Shown here piece after piece: positions 18,101 through 26,696 of a stretch of 63,100 bases of DNA. The stretch is taken from positions 1-63,100 of the forward strand of contig CAITTG010000017.1 in assembly GCA_903895255.1 (NCBI GenBank), read 5' to 3'. How positions within the stretch are numbered: position 1 is the first letter of the stretch; each line of letters begins with the position of its first letter. The notes under the pieces are model-generated. The model was not told where the DNA came from. It ran no database searches and saw nothing but the letters and a program-made list of their open reading frames with translations. Position numbers and translations under genes: made by a program. The stretch comes from an uncultured Verrucomicrobia subdivision 3 bacterium (GTDB taxonomy: Bacteria; Verrucomicrobiota; Verrucomicrobiia; Limisphaerales; UBA11358).

Positions 18101-19095
18101 CGGGCAACCTGTACATCGGCGACACCCACAACAACGTCGTTCGCAAAGTTGGCGCGGCGAATTTTTATGTGAATCCCACCAATGGCGCCCTCACGATTTC
18201 CGCCGTGCAAGCAGCCCAGTCCGGAAATTATCAGGTCGTGATTGCCAATTCCGCCGGCAGCATCACCAGTTCCGTGGCCAAACTTGTGGTCCACGCGCCG
18301 CCGGTCATCACCGTCCAGCCGCTCGGTGCGACCGTGCCGGAGGGTGGGCCGGTGACTTTGGCGGTAACCGCCTTTGGCACCGCGCCGGTGAAATATCAAT
18401 GGACCTTTAACGGCACAAAAATTTACGGAGCCACTGGCACTTCCCTGACCATCACCAACCTCCATCCCTGGCAGACCGGCAATTATGCGGTGAAAGTGAG
18501 CACACCCGACGGTAACATTACCAGCTCCAATGCCTTGGTCACGGTCATTGCCCAGCCAATTCTGGTGTATAGTTTTTCCGGCTCGCAAAATTCGGTGGCC
18601 GGTGGCCAGTCCGCCACCGGGAACTATACTGGCGAATTGATCTACCTTCCCGGCGCCACCAACGGCACCTTCGTTGGCTGGGGCCGGATGGGCGGCCAAA
18701 AACGCTACTGGGTGGACGAATTCACCGGTGGCACGCTTTACACCGTGGCTGGGCCCGGCAGTGGCACCAATTCCACCACCACCGTGTTGGCGCAGGCCGG
18801 TCAGGGCTTGGATGCCAATGGTAATCCTTCCTTCTGGTCAGCCGTTTATCAGGGACCCAACAGCCGCCTGACCATCGGCCAGAAATCCTACTATAATTTT
18901 CCGGTTACTCTGTCCGCCGCCGTAACTGACCTTTATGCCGATCCGCTTACAGGCAAATTGCTGCTGTTTGATTCCAATGGAAATTATACGTTTGCCGCCG
19001 CCACCACCCAGGCCGCCAACAACACCGGCCAGACTCCGGCTGACCTGCTCAATGGCCTGATTAAATCACTCTTCGCCCAAGGCTACCGCAAATAA
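15136..19095 (+). CDS. Giant secreted repeat protein: IPT, FG-GAP, Ig and NHL domains
   Basis: A 1319-residue exported protein. The N-terminal extension ends in a signal-like helix ('MFLAMLVLAATFSASA') cut near residue 48. Domains in order: IPT/TIG (about 50-128); FG-GAP/VCBS-type repeats with 'DLDGDGRPDLV' calcium loops (about 155-535); an Ig-like domain (about 537-615); a second Ig-like domain beginning at about 617 whose middle is interrupted by six NHL repeats ('GYSGDGGPATNA', about 660-1005) and resumes at about 1007-1053; a third Ig-like domain (1055-1139); and an uncharacterised C-terminal part. Such proteins are typical of Verrucomicrobiota cell surfaces and bind carbohydrates or proteins. 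No sorting motif is seen at the C-terminus. Confidence 0.85.
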   Translation: MTKVIFPISLAALPFCPATKASSRTKTCRGWMFLAMLVLAATFSASADTIAPVISDVSPLSATNGALITITGENFSPIPTNDLVRFGAVATIPLTASATQLTVLVPAGVTLAPVSVTVEGLTTAFSRLFVPTFNGDGSPFGTNSLGNAFTLPAGASPGYILIADLDGDGRPDLADVDGNSHTLSIFHNIGTNGVLSAASFAPDVTINLPPDLPSGCNPLSLHAVDLDGDGRLDLVVAELGGDRITILQNQSTPGTLDTNSFAAPLYLYVGNDVRNASAADLDGDGRPDLVASLYGSSQILILKNLASPGPLTTNSFAAPVGFALPAGSQDFSVGDLDGDGKPDLAVSIYGGAGGVSIFRNTATTGVIDTNSFAPRVDFPGLGNNNIIAMGDLDGDGKPDLVVSAINPQAISVYRNLSSPGVFDTNSLAPEVDFSTPGWAHSVALADLTGNGKLDIAVVGELPSYLSVFPNVSTPGSFTSASLGTRVDFATGWNAWGVAAGDLAGNGQPDLIFANQYDGVLMIYQNLSPLAGPPSISTQPADQTIGVGEAASFSVVAGGSGNLSYQWSYNGTPVYGATNATLNLSSVQPNQAGSYQVAVTNVYGAVTSSPAMLTVLMSPVITSEPVSQSVTNGVNVTFGAGVTGADLTYEWLFNGVPLQADDIITTAAGNNSLGGGYSGDGGPATNAAFYYVAELTRDVAGNLYIADTFNFVIRKVSPDGTITTVAGNNSLGAGYSGDGGPATNATLNYPAAVAVDGAGNLFIADTHNHVIRKVDAGGTITTVVGNSALGGGYAGDGGAATNAALNFPVSLSFDGAGNLYIAEFYNHLIRKVSTSGIISTVAGNHNLAGTWSGDGGPATNAGLNLPAGILADGSGNLYITEDGNNDIRKVDAGGTISTIAGNPSLGAGYSGDGGPATNAALNYPEQIAEDTAGNLYFPEYGNNIVREVTTTGLITTVAGNQSLGAGYSGDGGAATNAALNNPTGVALDAAGNLYIGDTHNNVVRKVGAANFYVNPTNGALTISAVQAAQSGNYQVVIANSAGSITSSVAKLVVHAPPVITVQPLGATVPEGGPVTLAVTAFGTAPVKYQWTFNGTKIYGATGTSLTITNLHPWQTGNYAVKVSTPDGNITSSNALVTVIAQPILVYSFSGSQNSVAGGQSATGNYTGELIYLPGATNGTFVGWGRMGGQKRYWVDEFTGGTLYTVAGPGSGTNSTTTVLAQAGQGLDANGNPSFWSAVYQGPNSRLTIGQKSYYNFPVTLSAAVTDLYADPLTGKLLLFDSNGNYTFAAATTQAANNTGQTPADLLNGLIKSLFAQGYRK

Positions 19096-19192
19096 TCCGC
19101 AGGGTTGGGTTGGTTCCGGCTCACGCGGCTGGCGGGTGCTTTTATTAACGGACTGGTCAGGCACCCGCTCGTGATTTAGCATCCGCTTTGGC

Positions 19193-21166
19193 ATGAATTT
19201 TTTTCCGCGCACCCGGCTGCTCATCCATCTGCTCGGCGGGGGGCTGCTCCTCTCCGCCGGGGCGGCCGACTACCAGCTCCGGTCACCGGACGGTCGGCTG
19301 GCCATTTACATTTCGGATTCCGCCGGTCTTCGTTATCAGGTGGAATGCTACGGACATTTGATCCTCCAGCCCTCCCAACTCGGTCTTGAGTTTCAGGATG
19401 GCACCCGGCTTGGTCCCGCTGCGCGCGTGACCAAAACCACAACCGTCCGGCATGACCGTACTTGGGAAAATCCCCTGGGCCAACGCCGCCTCGTCCGTGA
19501 CCACTGGCGCGAATTGCGGTTGAGCCTGGTGGAAACCAACGGTCTCCGGACCCGCCAGTTTGATTTGATGGTGCGCGCTTATGACGACGGCGTGGCCTTC
19601 CGTTACGATTTGCCTGAGGCATCGGGTTTGGGCCATTTTGTCCTCACGCGCGAGTTGACTGAGTTTCATTTTGCGGAGGATTATCGCTGCTGGGCCGGCG
19701 AGGAGTCCGTCTGCGCCGAGAACCATTACCCGGAGCTCACGCTCAGCACCCTGCCCGCAATGAATGCCGCCGGCCATCGCTACGAAAGTGTGCTCCCGCT
19801 GCTGGTGGCCGCGCCTGGCTGCTACGTGGCCGTGGCCGAGTCCGACTTGCTGGACTGGGCCGGCCTGTTTGTCACCGGCACCGGTTCACCCGTGGTGGCC
19901 GCAACCTTGGCCCCGCGTTCGGATCATAACGGCTTGGTCGTCTCCGCCGTGCCCTGCCAGAGCCCCTGGCGGGTGTTGCTCATCGGCCGCCAGCCCGGTG
20001 ATTTGATCAGCTCCGACCTCATTGTCAATCTCGCCACTCCCAGCCGGCTATCGGACACTTCCTGGGTGAAGCCCGGGGTCAGCGCCTGGGATGCCTGGTG
20101 GACCGGCGTGAACCCCTCCTTGCCCCAATACACCGGTGTCGGCGCGCGCGGCGATACCCGGTCCCATGAGGAATATGTCGATTTCGCGGCGGAAATGGGC
20201 TGGCCTTATCAACTCGTGGACTGGTATTGGTACCGGGACGACCCGACCAAGTGGCTGCCCCATGTGGACTTGCCGGCGGTGTTTGCCCATGCGCGGGACA
20301 AACAGGTGCGTCTGTTCATTTGGATGCATTCCAAGGACCTCAAAAAAGTGGGCTTTGAAAAAGCCTTCGCCACCGTGGCCGGCTGGGGTGCGGCGGGTGT
20401 CAAAGTGGATTTCATGAACAGCGACAGTCAGGAAACCGTCGAGTGGTATGCCGCCGCCCTCGCCGCCGCCGCTCAATATCATTTGATGGTGGATTTCCAC
20501 GGCGCGTACAAGCCCACTGGCCTGGCGCGCACCTACCCGAATTTCATCACTCAGGAGGGCGTGCTGGGCAATGAATACAACAAGCTGCCCGGAGCCAAAT
20601 GCACCCCGCTGCACACTATCACGCTGCCCTTCACGCGCGGGTTGCTGGGGCCGATGGATTTCACCCCCGGCGGGTTTCTAAACCGGGCGCCCGCTGATTT
20701 CAAGGTCACTTATCCGGCGGAAGTCATGGGTTCGCGCGCCCGGCAAATGGCCATGACCATCGTGTACCTGAGCCCGCTGCTGGTCCTGTGCGACAGCCCC
20801 GCGAACTACCGCGGCCAGCCCGGCATTGAATTTTTCCGCGGACTGCCCACCGTCTGGGACGATACCGTGGTGCCGGAGGCCGAAGTGGGCCGTTCCCTCG
20901 TCATCGCCCGGCGCTCGGGCGACCGCTGGTATTTGGCAGCTATGAACGGCGAAGCTGCGGCAACCCTGCAGGTGCCTTTGTCCTTCCTGGGTCGCGGCCA
21001 TTGGTCCCTGCGCAGCTTCGCCGATAATCCCGGCGGCACCAATTATGCGGCCATTGTCGAATCCCGAAAAAACGTTGATCGTCATGCCACCGTGTCGGTC
21101 ACCCTGCTGCCCGCCGGCGGTTTTGCGGCGGTGCTGAGTCGGGGGGCGGTCAAACCTGGAGAGTAA
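19193..21166 (+). CDS. Glycoside hydrolase family 97 (alpha-glycosidase)
   Basis: A 657-residue secreted enzyme with an N-terminal signal peptide ('LLIHLLGGGLLLSAGAAD'). It shows the GH97 layout: N-terminal beta-sandwich ('YQLRSPDGRLAIYISDSAGL'), a (beta/alpha)8 barrel with 'YQLVDWYWYRDDPTKW', 'GVKVDFMNSDSQETVEWY' and 'MVDFHGAYKPTGLARTYPN', and a C-terminal sandwich. Asp406 in 'VKVDF' is where the retaining members (alpha-galactosidase type) hold their nucleophile, whereas the inverting SusB-type glucosidases use Glu residues elsewhere. I therefore lean towards a retaining alpha-galactosidase-like enzyme. It is upstream of, but not obviously linked to, the urea locus. Confidence 0.9.
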   Translation: MNFFPRTRLLIHLLGGGLLLSAGAADYQLRSPDGRLAIYISDSAGLRYQVECYGHLILQPSQLGLEFQDGTRLGPAARVTKTTTVRHDRTWENPLGQRRLVRDHWRELRLSLVETNGLRTRQFDLMVRAYDDGVAFRYDLPEASGLGHFVLTRELTEFHFAEDYRCWAGEESVCAENHYPELTLSTLPAMNAAGHRYESVLPLLVAAPGCYVAVAESDLLDWAGLFVTGTGSPVVAATLAPRSDHNGLVVSAVPCQSPWRVLLIGRQPGDLISSDLIVNLATPSRLSDTSWVKPGVSAWDAWWTGVNPSLPQYTGVGARGDTRSHEEYVDFAAEMGWPYQLVDWYWYRDDPTKWLPHVDLPAVFAHARDKQVRLFIWMHSKDLKKVGFEKAFATVAGWGAAGVKVDFMNSDSQETVEWYAAALAAAAQYHLMVDFHGAYKPTGLARTYPNFITQEGVLGNEYNKLPGAKCTPLHTITLPFTRGLLGPMDFTPGGFLNRAPADFKVTYPAEVMGSRARQMAMTIVYLSPLLVLCDSPANYRGQPGIEFFRGLPTVWDDTVVPEAEVGRSLVIARRSGDRWYLAAMNGEAAATLQVPLSFLGRGHWSLRSFADNPGGTNYAAIVESRKNVDRHATVSVTLLPAGGFAAVLSRGAVKPGE

Positions 21167-21393
21167 TGTCCCGAAACGCACAGGGTAACCACTGGGAGTT
21201 GACCCAGGCTCCGGCTGATCCTTGGTCATCGGCCAAATTGGCTTCCCAAATGCTCTACTGCCGGTTGCGACCAGTGAAACTTTGGTTTTCGCCGCGGGTC
21301 TTCTGCATAAGCAGTCCACCTGCCAGGGTTGTGGTTTTGATCGGGCATCGGATAATTGAAGAAATTTAAAACTTGTTGGAATGAGATTCATCA

Positions 21394-23541
21394 ATGAATG
21401 GAACACTTGACAGCCGGCAGTTGAAATCCTTCACGGTGCTCGCTAAAACCGAGAGCCTCACCGAGACGGGGAGGCAACTTTATCTGACTCCCTCCGCCAT
21501 CAGCCATGCCATGCGCCAACTGGAAGAAGATGTGGGGTGTCGACTATTTAGCAAGGCGGGCAAAAAAATCGCCCTCACGGAGGCGGGTGAGGCGCTTTTA
21601 TACCACGCGCACCGCGCCCTCGATGAACTGGACCAGGCCCGGCAAAGGCTTTCTTATTTAAATAAATGGGGCACCCGGCGATTGCGATTTGCGGCGGATG
21701 CCATTTTCCTTTCAATTTTCCTTGCCCCGGTTTTGTTGAAATTTCACAAGGAATACCCCAGCAGCCTGCTGCAAGTCGAATCGTTTGATTCCGACGAATC
21801 TTTCAGTCTGCTGGAAAGCAATCACCTCGATGTGATCCTGACCGAAAAACCCGCGGACAATCAAACTGTTGATTTTTTTCCATTAATGGCCGATCGATTT
21901 TGTCTGGTGGTAAAATCCGGGCATCCACTTGCTGATAACAATGATGGGCTGCGGGAGGACTTCGGCAAATACCCCTGCTTTTTAATCAAGGGCTCCAGTC
22001 GCCAAAGGAAACAAGTGGAGGACTTTTTGATAAAACAAAAAGTTAATTTGAACATCCTGGGTGAAATTGAAAATCTGGGGGTCATCAAGGAATTGGTGAA
22101 TCGTACGCTGGCCATGAGTTTCCTGCCCCGCTGGAGCATCGCCCAGGAATTGGAAGATCGTGCTTTGGTTGCCCTGCCATATGGGCGCAAACATTTCGAG
22201 CGGACCTGGGGCTTTGTGCATTCCCGGAGCCGCCCGCTTAACCTGACCGAATCGACTCTGTTGAAACTCTGTCGAAAGCGCGCCTCGGAAGCGGAAATGA
22301 AGGCGGAAGACACGGTCAAAGTTGGCGTGCTGCACTCCCTGAGCGGAACCATGGCCATCAGTGAAACTTCCCTGCGTGATGTTTTGTTGTTCGCCTTTGA
22401 CGAAATTAACCACGCCGGGGGCATCAAGTTGGGCGGCCGGTCCTTTAAAATTGACCCGGTGGTCGTCGATGGCGCGTCTAATTGGCCACTATTTGCCCAG
22501 AAAGCAAAAGAACTGCTGGTGGAGGACAAGGTGGCGGTGACCTTCGGATGCTGGACCTCGGTTAGCCGCAAATTTGTGCAGCCAGTTTTTGAAAAAGAGA
22601 ATGGCTTGCTTTTTTATCCCGTCCAGTACGAGGGGGAAGAAATGTCCAGGAACATATTTTACGTGGCCGAAACGGTGAATCAGCAGGCCATACCGGCCGT
22701 TGATTATCTGCTCAAACGCGGCAAGAAAAAATTCTACCTGATCGGTACGGATTACGTTTATCCCCAAACCACGAATCTGATCCTGTACAATTATTTGCTT
22801 TTGCATGGCGTTTCGCCCGAAGACATTGGCGGCGGCCTTCGCAAGGACGATTCCGGCAAGGTCATTTCCGCGGGTAAATACGTTCCCTTTGGCCACACTG
22901 ATTTCCAGCAGATCGCCGCCGATATAGCGCGATTTACCGCCTCCGGTGATGCCTGTGTGATTAACACGATCAACGGCGATTCCAACATCGCCTTTTTTAA
23001 GAAAATCGTGGCATTAGGCTTGAACTCGGTTAACTGCACCCTGGTGTCCTTCAGCCTGGCGGAAGACGAACTCCGCAGCCTGCCAACCAAGAAACTGGCT
23101 GGGGAACTTGGTTGCTGGAGTTATTTCATGTCGCTCAAAACCCCGCAAAACAAAATTTTCCTCAAAAACTGGTATAATTGGTTGAAAACGGAAAGCTATC
23201 CGGGTGTCATCAAAGAAAAGCGCGCGGTCGACAGCCCGATTGTCCTCTCTTACAATGGCGTTTATCTCTGGAAGAAGGCCGTGGAAAAAGCCGGCACATT
23301 TGCGGTGGATGCCGTGCGCGAGGTGCTTGAATCAGGGGATATTAGCTTCGATGGTCCCGGAGGCAAGATTACCGTTCAGGCCAATCACCATTGCACCAAA
23401 AACATTTACCTCGGTGAAACCAGGGGCAATGGCCAATTCAAGATTCTGGAAACCTTTCCCCAGGTGGTCGCCGAACCGTTCGTGGCCAGACCTTTTCTCG
23501 AAAAAGAATTGAATGAGAAAGGTGCTTTCAAAAAACCTTGA
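21394..23541 (+). CDS. LysR-type regulator fused to a UrtA-like urea-binding domain
   Basis: A single uninterrupted 715-residue frame. Residues 6-66 are a LysR winged helix ('[29 protein letters not shown]'-type helix-turn-helix, with '[13 protein letters not shown]'); about 95-295 are the usual LysR effector domain (type 2 periplasmic-binding fold). From residue 305 to the end the protein matches the UrtA encoded at 25331-26614 almost gaplessly ('[20 protein letters not shown]', '[13 protein letters not shown]', '[12 protein letters not shown]', '[18 protein letters not shown]'). The joint falls exactly where the UrtA signal peptide would be cleaved, so the urea-binding module is left in the cytoplasm. 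It lies directly upstream of the porin-urt-ure genes. Inference: a urea- or amide-responsive regulator of that locus, by analogy with AmiC-type cytoplasmic binding-protein sensors. Confidence 0.92.
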   Translation: MNGTLDSRQLKSFTVLAKTESLTETGRQLYLTPSAISHAMRQLEEDVGCRLFSKAGKKIALTEAGEALLYHAHRALDELDQARQRLSYLNKWGTRRLRFAADAIFLSIFLAPVLLKFHKEYPSSLLQVESFDSDESFSLLESNHLDVILTEKPADNQTVDFFPLMADRFCLVVKSGHPLADNNDGLREDFGKYPCFLIKGSSRQRKQVEDFLIKQKVNLNILGEIENLGVIKELVNRTLAMSFLPRWSIAQELEDRALVALPYGRKHFERTWGFVHSRSRPLNLTESTLLKLCRKRASEAEMKAEDTVKVGVLHSLSGTMAISETSLRDVLLFAFDEINHAGGIKLGGRSFKIDPVVVDGASNWPLFAQKAKELLVEDKVAVTFGCWTSVSRKFVQPVFEKENGLLFYPVQYEGEEMSRNIFYVAETVNQQAIPAVDYLLKRGKKKFYLIGTDYVYPQTTNLILYNYLLLHGVSPEDIGGGLRKDDSGKVISAGKYVPFGHTDFQQIAADIARFTASGDACVINTINGDSNIAFFKKIVALGLNSVNCTLVSFSLAEDELRSLPTKKLAGELGCWSYFMSLKTPQNKIFLKNWYNWLKTESYPGVIKEKRAVDSPIVLSYNGVYLWKKAVEKAGTFAVDAVREVLESGDISFDGPGGKITVQANHHCTKNIYLGETRGNGQFKILETFPQVVAEPFVARPFLEKELNEKGAFKKP

Positions 23542-23836
23542 ATCCGGGAAAGCCTCGGCTCGCGGTGGCGCGCCCCTAATATCATCCGGACCGGCTTGGC
23601 TCCGTTCGCGGTCGGCCATTATCGCCTGACAACGTGGTGCTCCGCGAGCTTTGGCGGCGATATTTTTGGCCATCATGGTAAAAATGCAACACCCGGCATC
23701 CGCTTCCAGCCGGTGCATCGTGGCACCAGCACTCGATGGCATCAGCTAAATATACCTTGCTGGCTCTTTCGGGCCCCGATTTATCGCCCGCCCGGCCAGG
23801 CGGGTTGAACTTTCTGTTAAAAGGTATTTACCAATA

Positions 23837-23853
23837 GTTGAATTAAATTCAAC
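23837..23853. promoter_or_regulatory. LysR-type operator candidate (T-N11-A palindrome)
   Basis: GTTGAATTAAATTCAAC is a perfect 17-bp palindrome whose core TGAATTAAATTCA has the T-N11-A form of LysR boxes. It lies 150 bp upstream of the porin ATG and 296 bp downstream of the LysR-UrtA fusion gene. A partial half-site (ATATTCAAACC) follows at 23868. Binding by the fusion regulator is an inference. Confidence 0.5.
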
Positions 23854-23902
23854 CAAGGATGTAAAAATATTCAAACCACTGCAAAACCTGGATGTGAATG
23901 GC

Positions 23903-23938
23903 TGGCATCTGTCCTGCTCTGCAAGCAGTAGATGCCAA
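23903..23938 (+). promoter_or_regulatory. Long dyad/hairpin upstream of the porin
   Basis: TGGCATCT (23903-23910) pairs with AGATGCCA (23931-23938), and an inner CTGCT pairs with AGCAG (23926-23929 region). It could be an operator or a 5'-UTR hairpin of the urea operon mRNA. It also contains a GG-N10-GC spacing (TGGCATC-N4-CTGCT), a weak match to a sigma54 promoter. Confidence 0.4.
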
Positions 23939-24002
23939 AAACAGGCAGGTACCATACAAGAAAAGATAAACATTACATGACTGAAGCTACTGGCCTTTAA
24001 AA

Positions 24003-25277
24003 ATGAAAAAAACTATGAAGAAAAAGCATTCATCCCAGCCGATCGTCCGTGGTTTGCTGTTCGGGGGGATATTAATGGGAGGTGCCGCCACCGTGCTGGC
24101 CCAAGACACCAACACTTTGACCCAAGAAAATGCGGATTTGAAAGCCCGCGTGATGGCCCTGGAGGAACTAGCCCAGAAGGAAGGCCTCATGCCCAGTGGC
24201 ACGCCGCCGCCCAAAGTGGTCACGGCCATTTCTGACATGACCATCAGCGGTTTTGTCCAAACCTCTTATTTTCAGAACGTGCAGAGTCCTCCGGGTGGCT
24301 ACAATGCCGGTTACCTGTGGAACACGAAGAATTCCACGTTCGACATCAACAAGGTCAAGCTGACCTTTGCCAGTCCGCCCGCCGAGCGCAGCGCGACCGA
24401 CTGGACCGCGGGTTACCGGGTCTCGTTGATGGCGGGCGAGGACGCGCCGGTGCTCAATTCGGGCAGTTCGACGACGGGGTTTGATTACCTGCGCGAGGCC
24501 TATGTGGATATGAATGTGCCCATTGGCAATGGCTTGAACATCAAGGCGGGCGAATTAATTTCCCTGCTGAATTGGGAGTCGGGTGACGGAGGAGCGGCCA
24601 ACCCCAACTTCTCGCAGGGTTACCAATGGTTTTACACGGGCAATGGTCCGTCGGCGGGGGTACAACTCGATTATGCGTTTACGGACGTGGTGGACGTCAA
24701 AGCCCGGGTGGACAACGGTTTGTATGCCGGGCCAGTCGATGGCAATCAAGGCAAGGGGTTCATGGGCAGCATCAACCTGACGCCGACTAAGGCATTTTGG
24801 GTAAATTTGGTGGGCTTTGCCGGCAGTGGCAGCACGACCATGGATGTGGATGGCGGCTCCATCCTGGGCGGTTACCAGGTTAACTCCAAACTGGGGACGG
24901 GATTTGAGTCGGATTATTTTAACTTCATGCCCAACGGGGAGTCGCAAAAGGAACTGTGGTCCATTGGCACCTGGGTTTGGTACGATTTCACCTCGGTGGT
25001 GGGCGTCGCCTTTCGCGCCGAATATTTGGATGACGTCAACGGCTATGGCATCAAGGGCGTCGATGTGTTGTCGGGCAACGCCGACACCGCCATTGGCGTC
25101 GGTTCACCGGAGGGTAGCGGCAACCTGGAAAGCTACACCTTCACGCTTAATTTAAAGCCCACAAAAAACCTCAAGATCCAACCGGAAGTTAGGTACAACC
25201 ACACCTCTTACTCCGGCGGCTTTAACGGCCGGAACGACCAGTTCATCTTGGGCGCGGGTGCCTCTTACTTGTTCTGA
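24003..25277 (+). CDS. Outer-membrane beta-barrel porin (OmpL-like, BBP2 type)
   Basis: A 424-residue protein with a signal peptide ('VRGLLFGGILMGGAATVLAQ'), a short coiled coil ('LTQENADLKARVMALEELAQK') and a barrel of alternating strands from 'MTISGFVQTSYFQN' to the C-terminal 'FILGAGASYLF', which ends in the terminal Phe expected for BAM recognition. The pattern fits the OmpL-like beta-barrel porin-2 family. It lies 53 bp upstream of urtA on the same strand, so it is probably the outer-membrane channel for urea uptake. Porins in urea clusters are also known as FmdC-type genes in other phyla; sequence alone cannot show selectivity. Confidence 0.85.
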   Translation: MKKTMKKKHSSQPIVRGLLFGGILMGGAATVLAQDTNTLTQENADLKARVMALEELAQKEGLMPSGTPPPKVVTAISDMTISGFVQTSYFQNVQSPPGGYNAGYLWNTKNSTFDINKVKLTFASPPAERSATDWTAGYRVSLMAGEDAPVLNSGSSTTGFDYLREAYVDMNVPIGNGLNIKAGELISLLNWESGDGGAANPNFSQGYQWFYTGNGPSAGVQLDYAFTDVVDVKARVDNGLYAGPVDGNQGKGFMGSINLTPTKAFWVNLVGFAGSGSTTMDVDGGSILGGYQVNSKLGTGFESDYFNFMPNGESQKELWSIGTWVWYDFTSVVGVAFRAEYLDDVNGYGIKGVDVLSGNADTAIGVGSPEGSGNLESYTFTLNLKPTKNLKIQPEVRYNHTSYSGGFNGRNDQFILGAGASYLF

Positions 25278-25330
25278 ACCAACGAATTGCAAATTTAATT
25301 AACCTTTTAAACACCTATTGAATCAATATT

Positions 25331-26614
25331 ATGAATAAATACTTGTATAGTTTCGCGGGGTTGGCAGCCGGGTTGAGCCTGGCGACCAGCGCCATGGCCG
25401 ACGACACGGTTAAAGTCGGCATCCTCCATTCTTTGAGCGGCACGATGGCGATCAGCGAAACTTCGCTGCGCGACGTTCTGCTTTATGCGTTTGACGAAAT
25501 CAACACCGCCGGCGGTGTTAAAGTGGGGGACAAATCCTACAAAATCGAGCCGGTGGTGGTGGACGGAGCCTCCAACTGGCCCTTATTTGCGGAAAAAGCC
25601 AAACAATTGCTGGAGGAAGACAAGGTCGCGGTGACTTTCGGTTGCTGGACTTCAGTCAGCCGCAAATCCGTGTTGCCGGTGTTTGAGAAAGACAATGGCT
25701 TGCTCTTTTACCCGGTCCAATACGAGGGCGAGGAGCTTTCCAAGAACATTTTCTACACGGCGGAAGCGGTCAATCAACAGGCCACCCCGGCGGTGGATTA
25801 CCTGCTGGCCCAGGGCAAGAAAAAGTTCTACTTGATTGGCACCGATTACGTTTATCCACAAACCACCGATCTGATTCTTTACAAATACCTGCTGCTGCAT
25901 GGGGTGCCGATTGAGAACATCGGCGGCGGTCTGCGCAAGGATGCGGACGGCAAGGTCATCTCAGCCGGCAAATACGTGCCCTTCGGCCACACTGATTTCC
26001 AGCAGATTGTGGCGGAAATCAAGCAGTTTGCCGCCAGCGGTGATGCCTGCGTGATCAACACGATCAACGGCGACTCCAATGTGCCGTTCTTCAAGGAAAT
26101 TGTCGCTGCCGGGCTTACGCCGGATGATTGTCCGGTGGTATCCTTCAGTCTCGCGGAGGACGAGCTGCGCAGCATGCCGACCAAGGATTTGGTGGGTGAA
26201 TTGGGTTGCTGGACGTACTTTATGTCCCTTACCACCCCCGAAAACACGAGCTTCCTCAAGAGTTGGTATGACTGGCTCGGTACCGAGACGCATCCCGGCG
26301 TGATCAAGGAAAAGCGCGTGGTTGATAGTCCGATGGTGCTTTCCTACGACGGCGTTTATTTGTGGAAACAAGCCGTGGAAAAGGCGGGCTCCTTCGACGT
26401 GGACAAGGTGCGGGCGGTGCTCGAATCAGGGGACATCAGCTTCGCCGGGCCCGGGGGCAAAATCACTATTCAACCGAATCACCACGCGACCAAAAACGTT
26501 TACATTGGCGAGACCAAGGCCAACGGCCAGTTCAAGATCGTCAAAACCTTTGACCAGGTCTACGGCGAACCCTTCATGCTGAAGGACCTCGATGCCAAAC
26601 TGGCCAAACAATAA
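25331..26614 (+). CDS. urtA: Urea ABC transporter substrate-binding protein
   Basis: A 427-residue periplasmic urea-binding protein (type 1 binding fold). The signal peptide '[13 protein letters not shown]' is cut near residue 23. The mature chain '[17 protein letters not shown]' and the long conserved blocks ('[18 protein letters not shown]', '[12 protein letters not shown]', '[12 protein letters not shown]') are typical of UrtA rather than branched-chain amino acid LivJ. It delivers urea to UrtBCDE. It is followed by a strong hairpin before urtB. Its nearest relative in the window is the C-terminal part of the LysR fusion at 21394. Confidence 0.96.
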   Translation: MNKYLYSFAGLAAGLSLATSAMADDTVKVGILHSLSGTMAISETSLRDVLLYAFDEINTAGGVKVGDKSYKIEPVVVDGASNWPLFAEKAKQLLEEDKVAVTFGCWTSVSRKSVLPVFEKDNGLLFYPVQYEGEELSKNIFYTAEAVNQQATPAVDYLLAQGKKKFYLIGTDYVYPQTTDLILYKYLLLHGVPIENIGGGLRKDADGKVISAGKYVPFGHTDFQQIVAEIKQFAASGDACVINTINGDSNVPFFKEIVAAGLTPDDCPVVSFSLAEDELRSMPTKDLVGELGCWTYFMSLTTPENTSFLKSWYDWLGTETHPGVIKEKRVVDSPMVLSYDGVYLWKQAVEKAGSFDVDKVRAVLESGDISFAGPGGKITIQPNHHATKNVYIGETKANGQFKIVKTFDQVYGEPFMLKDLDAKLAKQ

Positions 26615-26659
26615 ATAACGCATGAATTTAAACTATTGTTCCTCCGATGTTTAAATATG

Positions 26660-26685
26660 GGGGGCGGAGCGGGTGCTCCGCCCCC
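26660..26685 (+). promoter_or_regulatory. Intercistronic hairpin between urtA and urtB
   Basis: An 11-bp perfect stem (GGGGCGGAGC arm at 26661-26670 against GCTCCGCCCC at 26675-26684) with a GGGT loop, followed by only three T. Too few T for full termination; it more likely protects the urtA message or cuts readthrough, giving more binding protein than membrane parts. Confidence 0.75.
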
Positions 26686-26696
26686 TTTACAATGCC

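Larger units (their letters stand above)
23542..24002. other. Regulatory region before the urea operon
   Basis: No gene is seen in these 461 bp. The 3' half turns AT-rich and contains a LysR-box-like palindrome (23837-23853), possible -35/-10 elements (TTGAAT at 23838, TAAAAA at 23862) and a long imperfect hairpin (23903-23938). It separates the regulator gene from the porin. Confidence 0.6.

Noticed and set aside
23903..23918. Possible sigma54 promoter (GG-N10-GC) upstream of the porin
   Set aside because: Three mismatches to the consensus in the core, and the same bases are explained by the perfect dyad; kept only as a remark.
23542..24002. Guanidine or other riboswitch before the urea operon
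   Set aside because: I looked for a structured aptamer with conserved loops; only a simple dyad is present.
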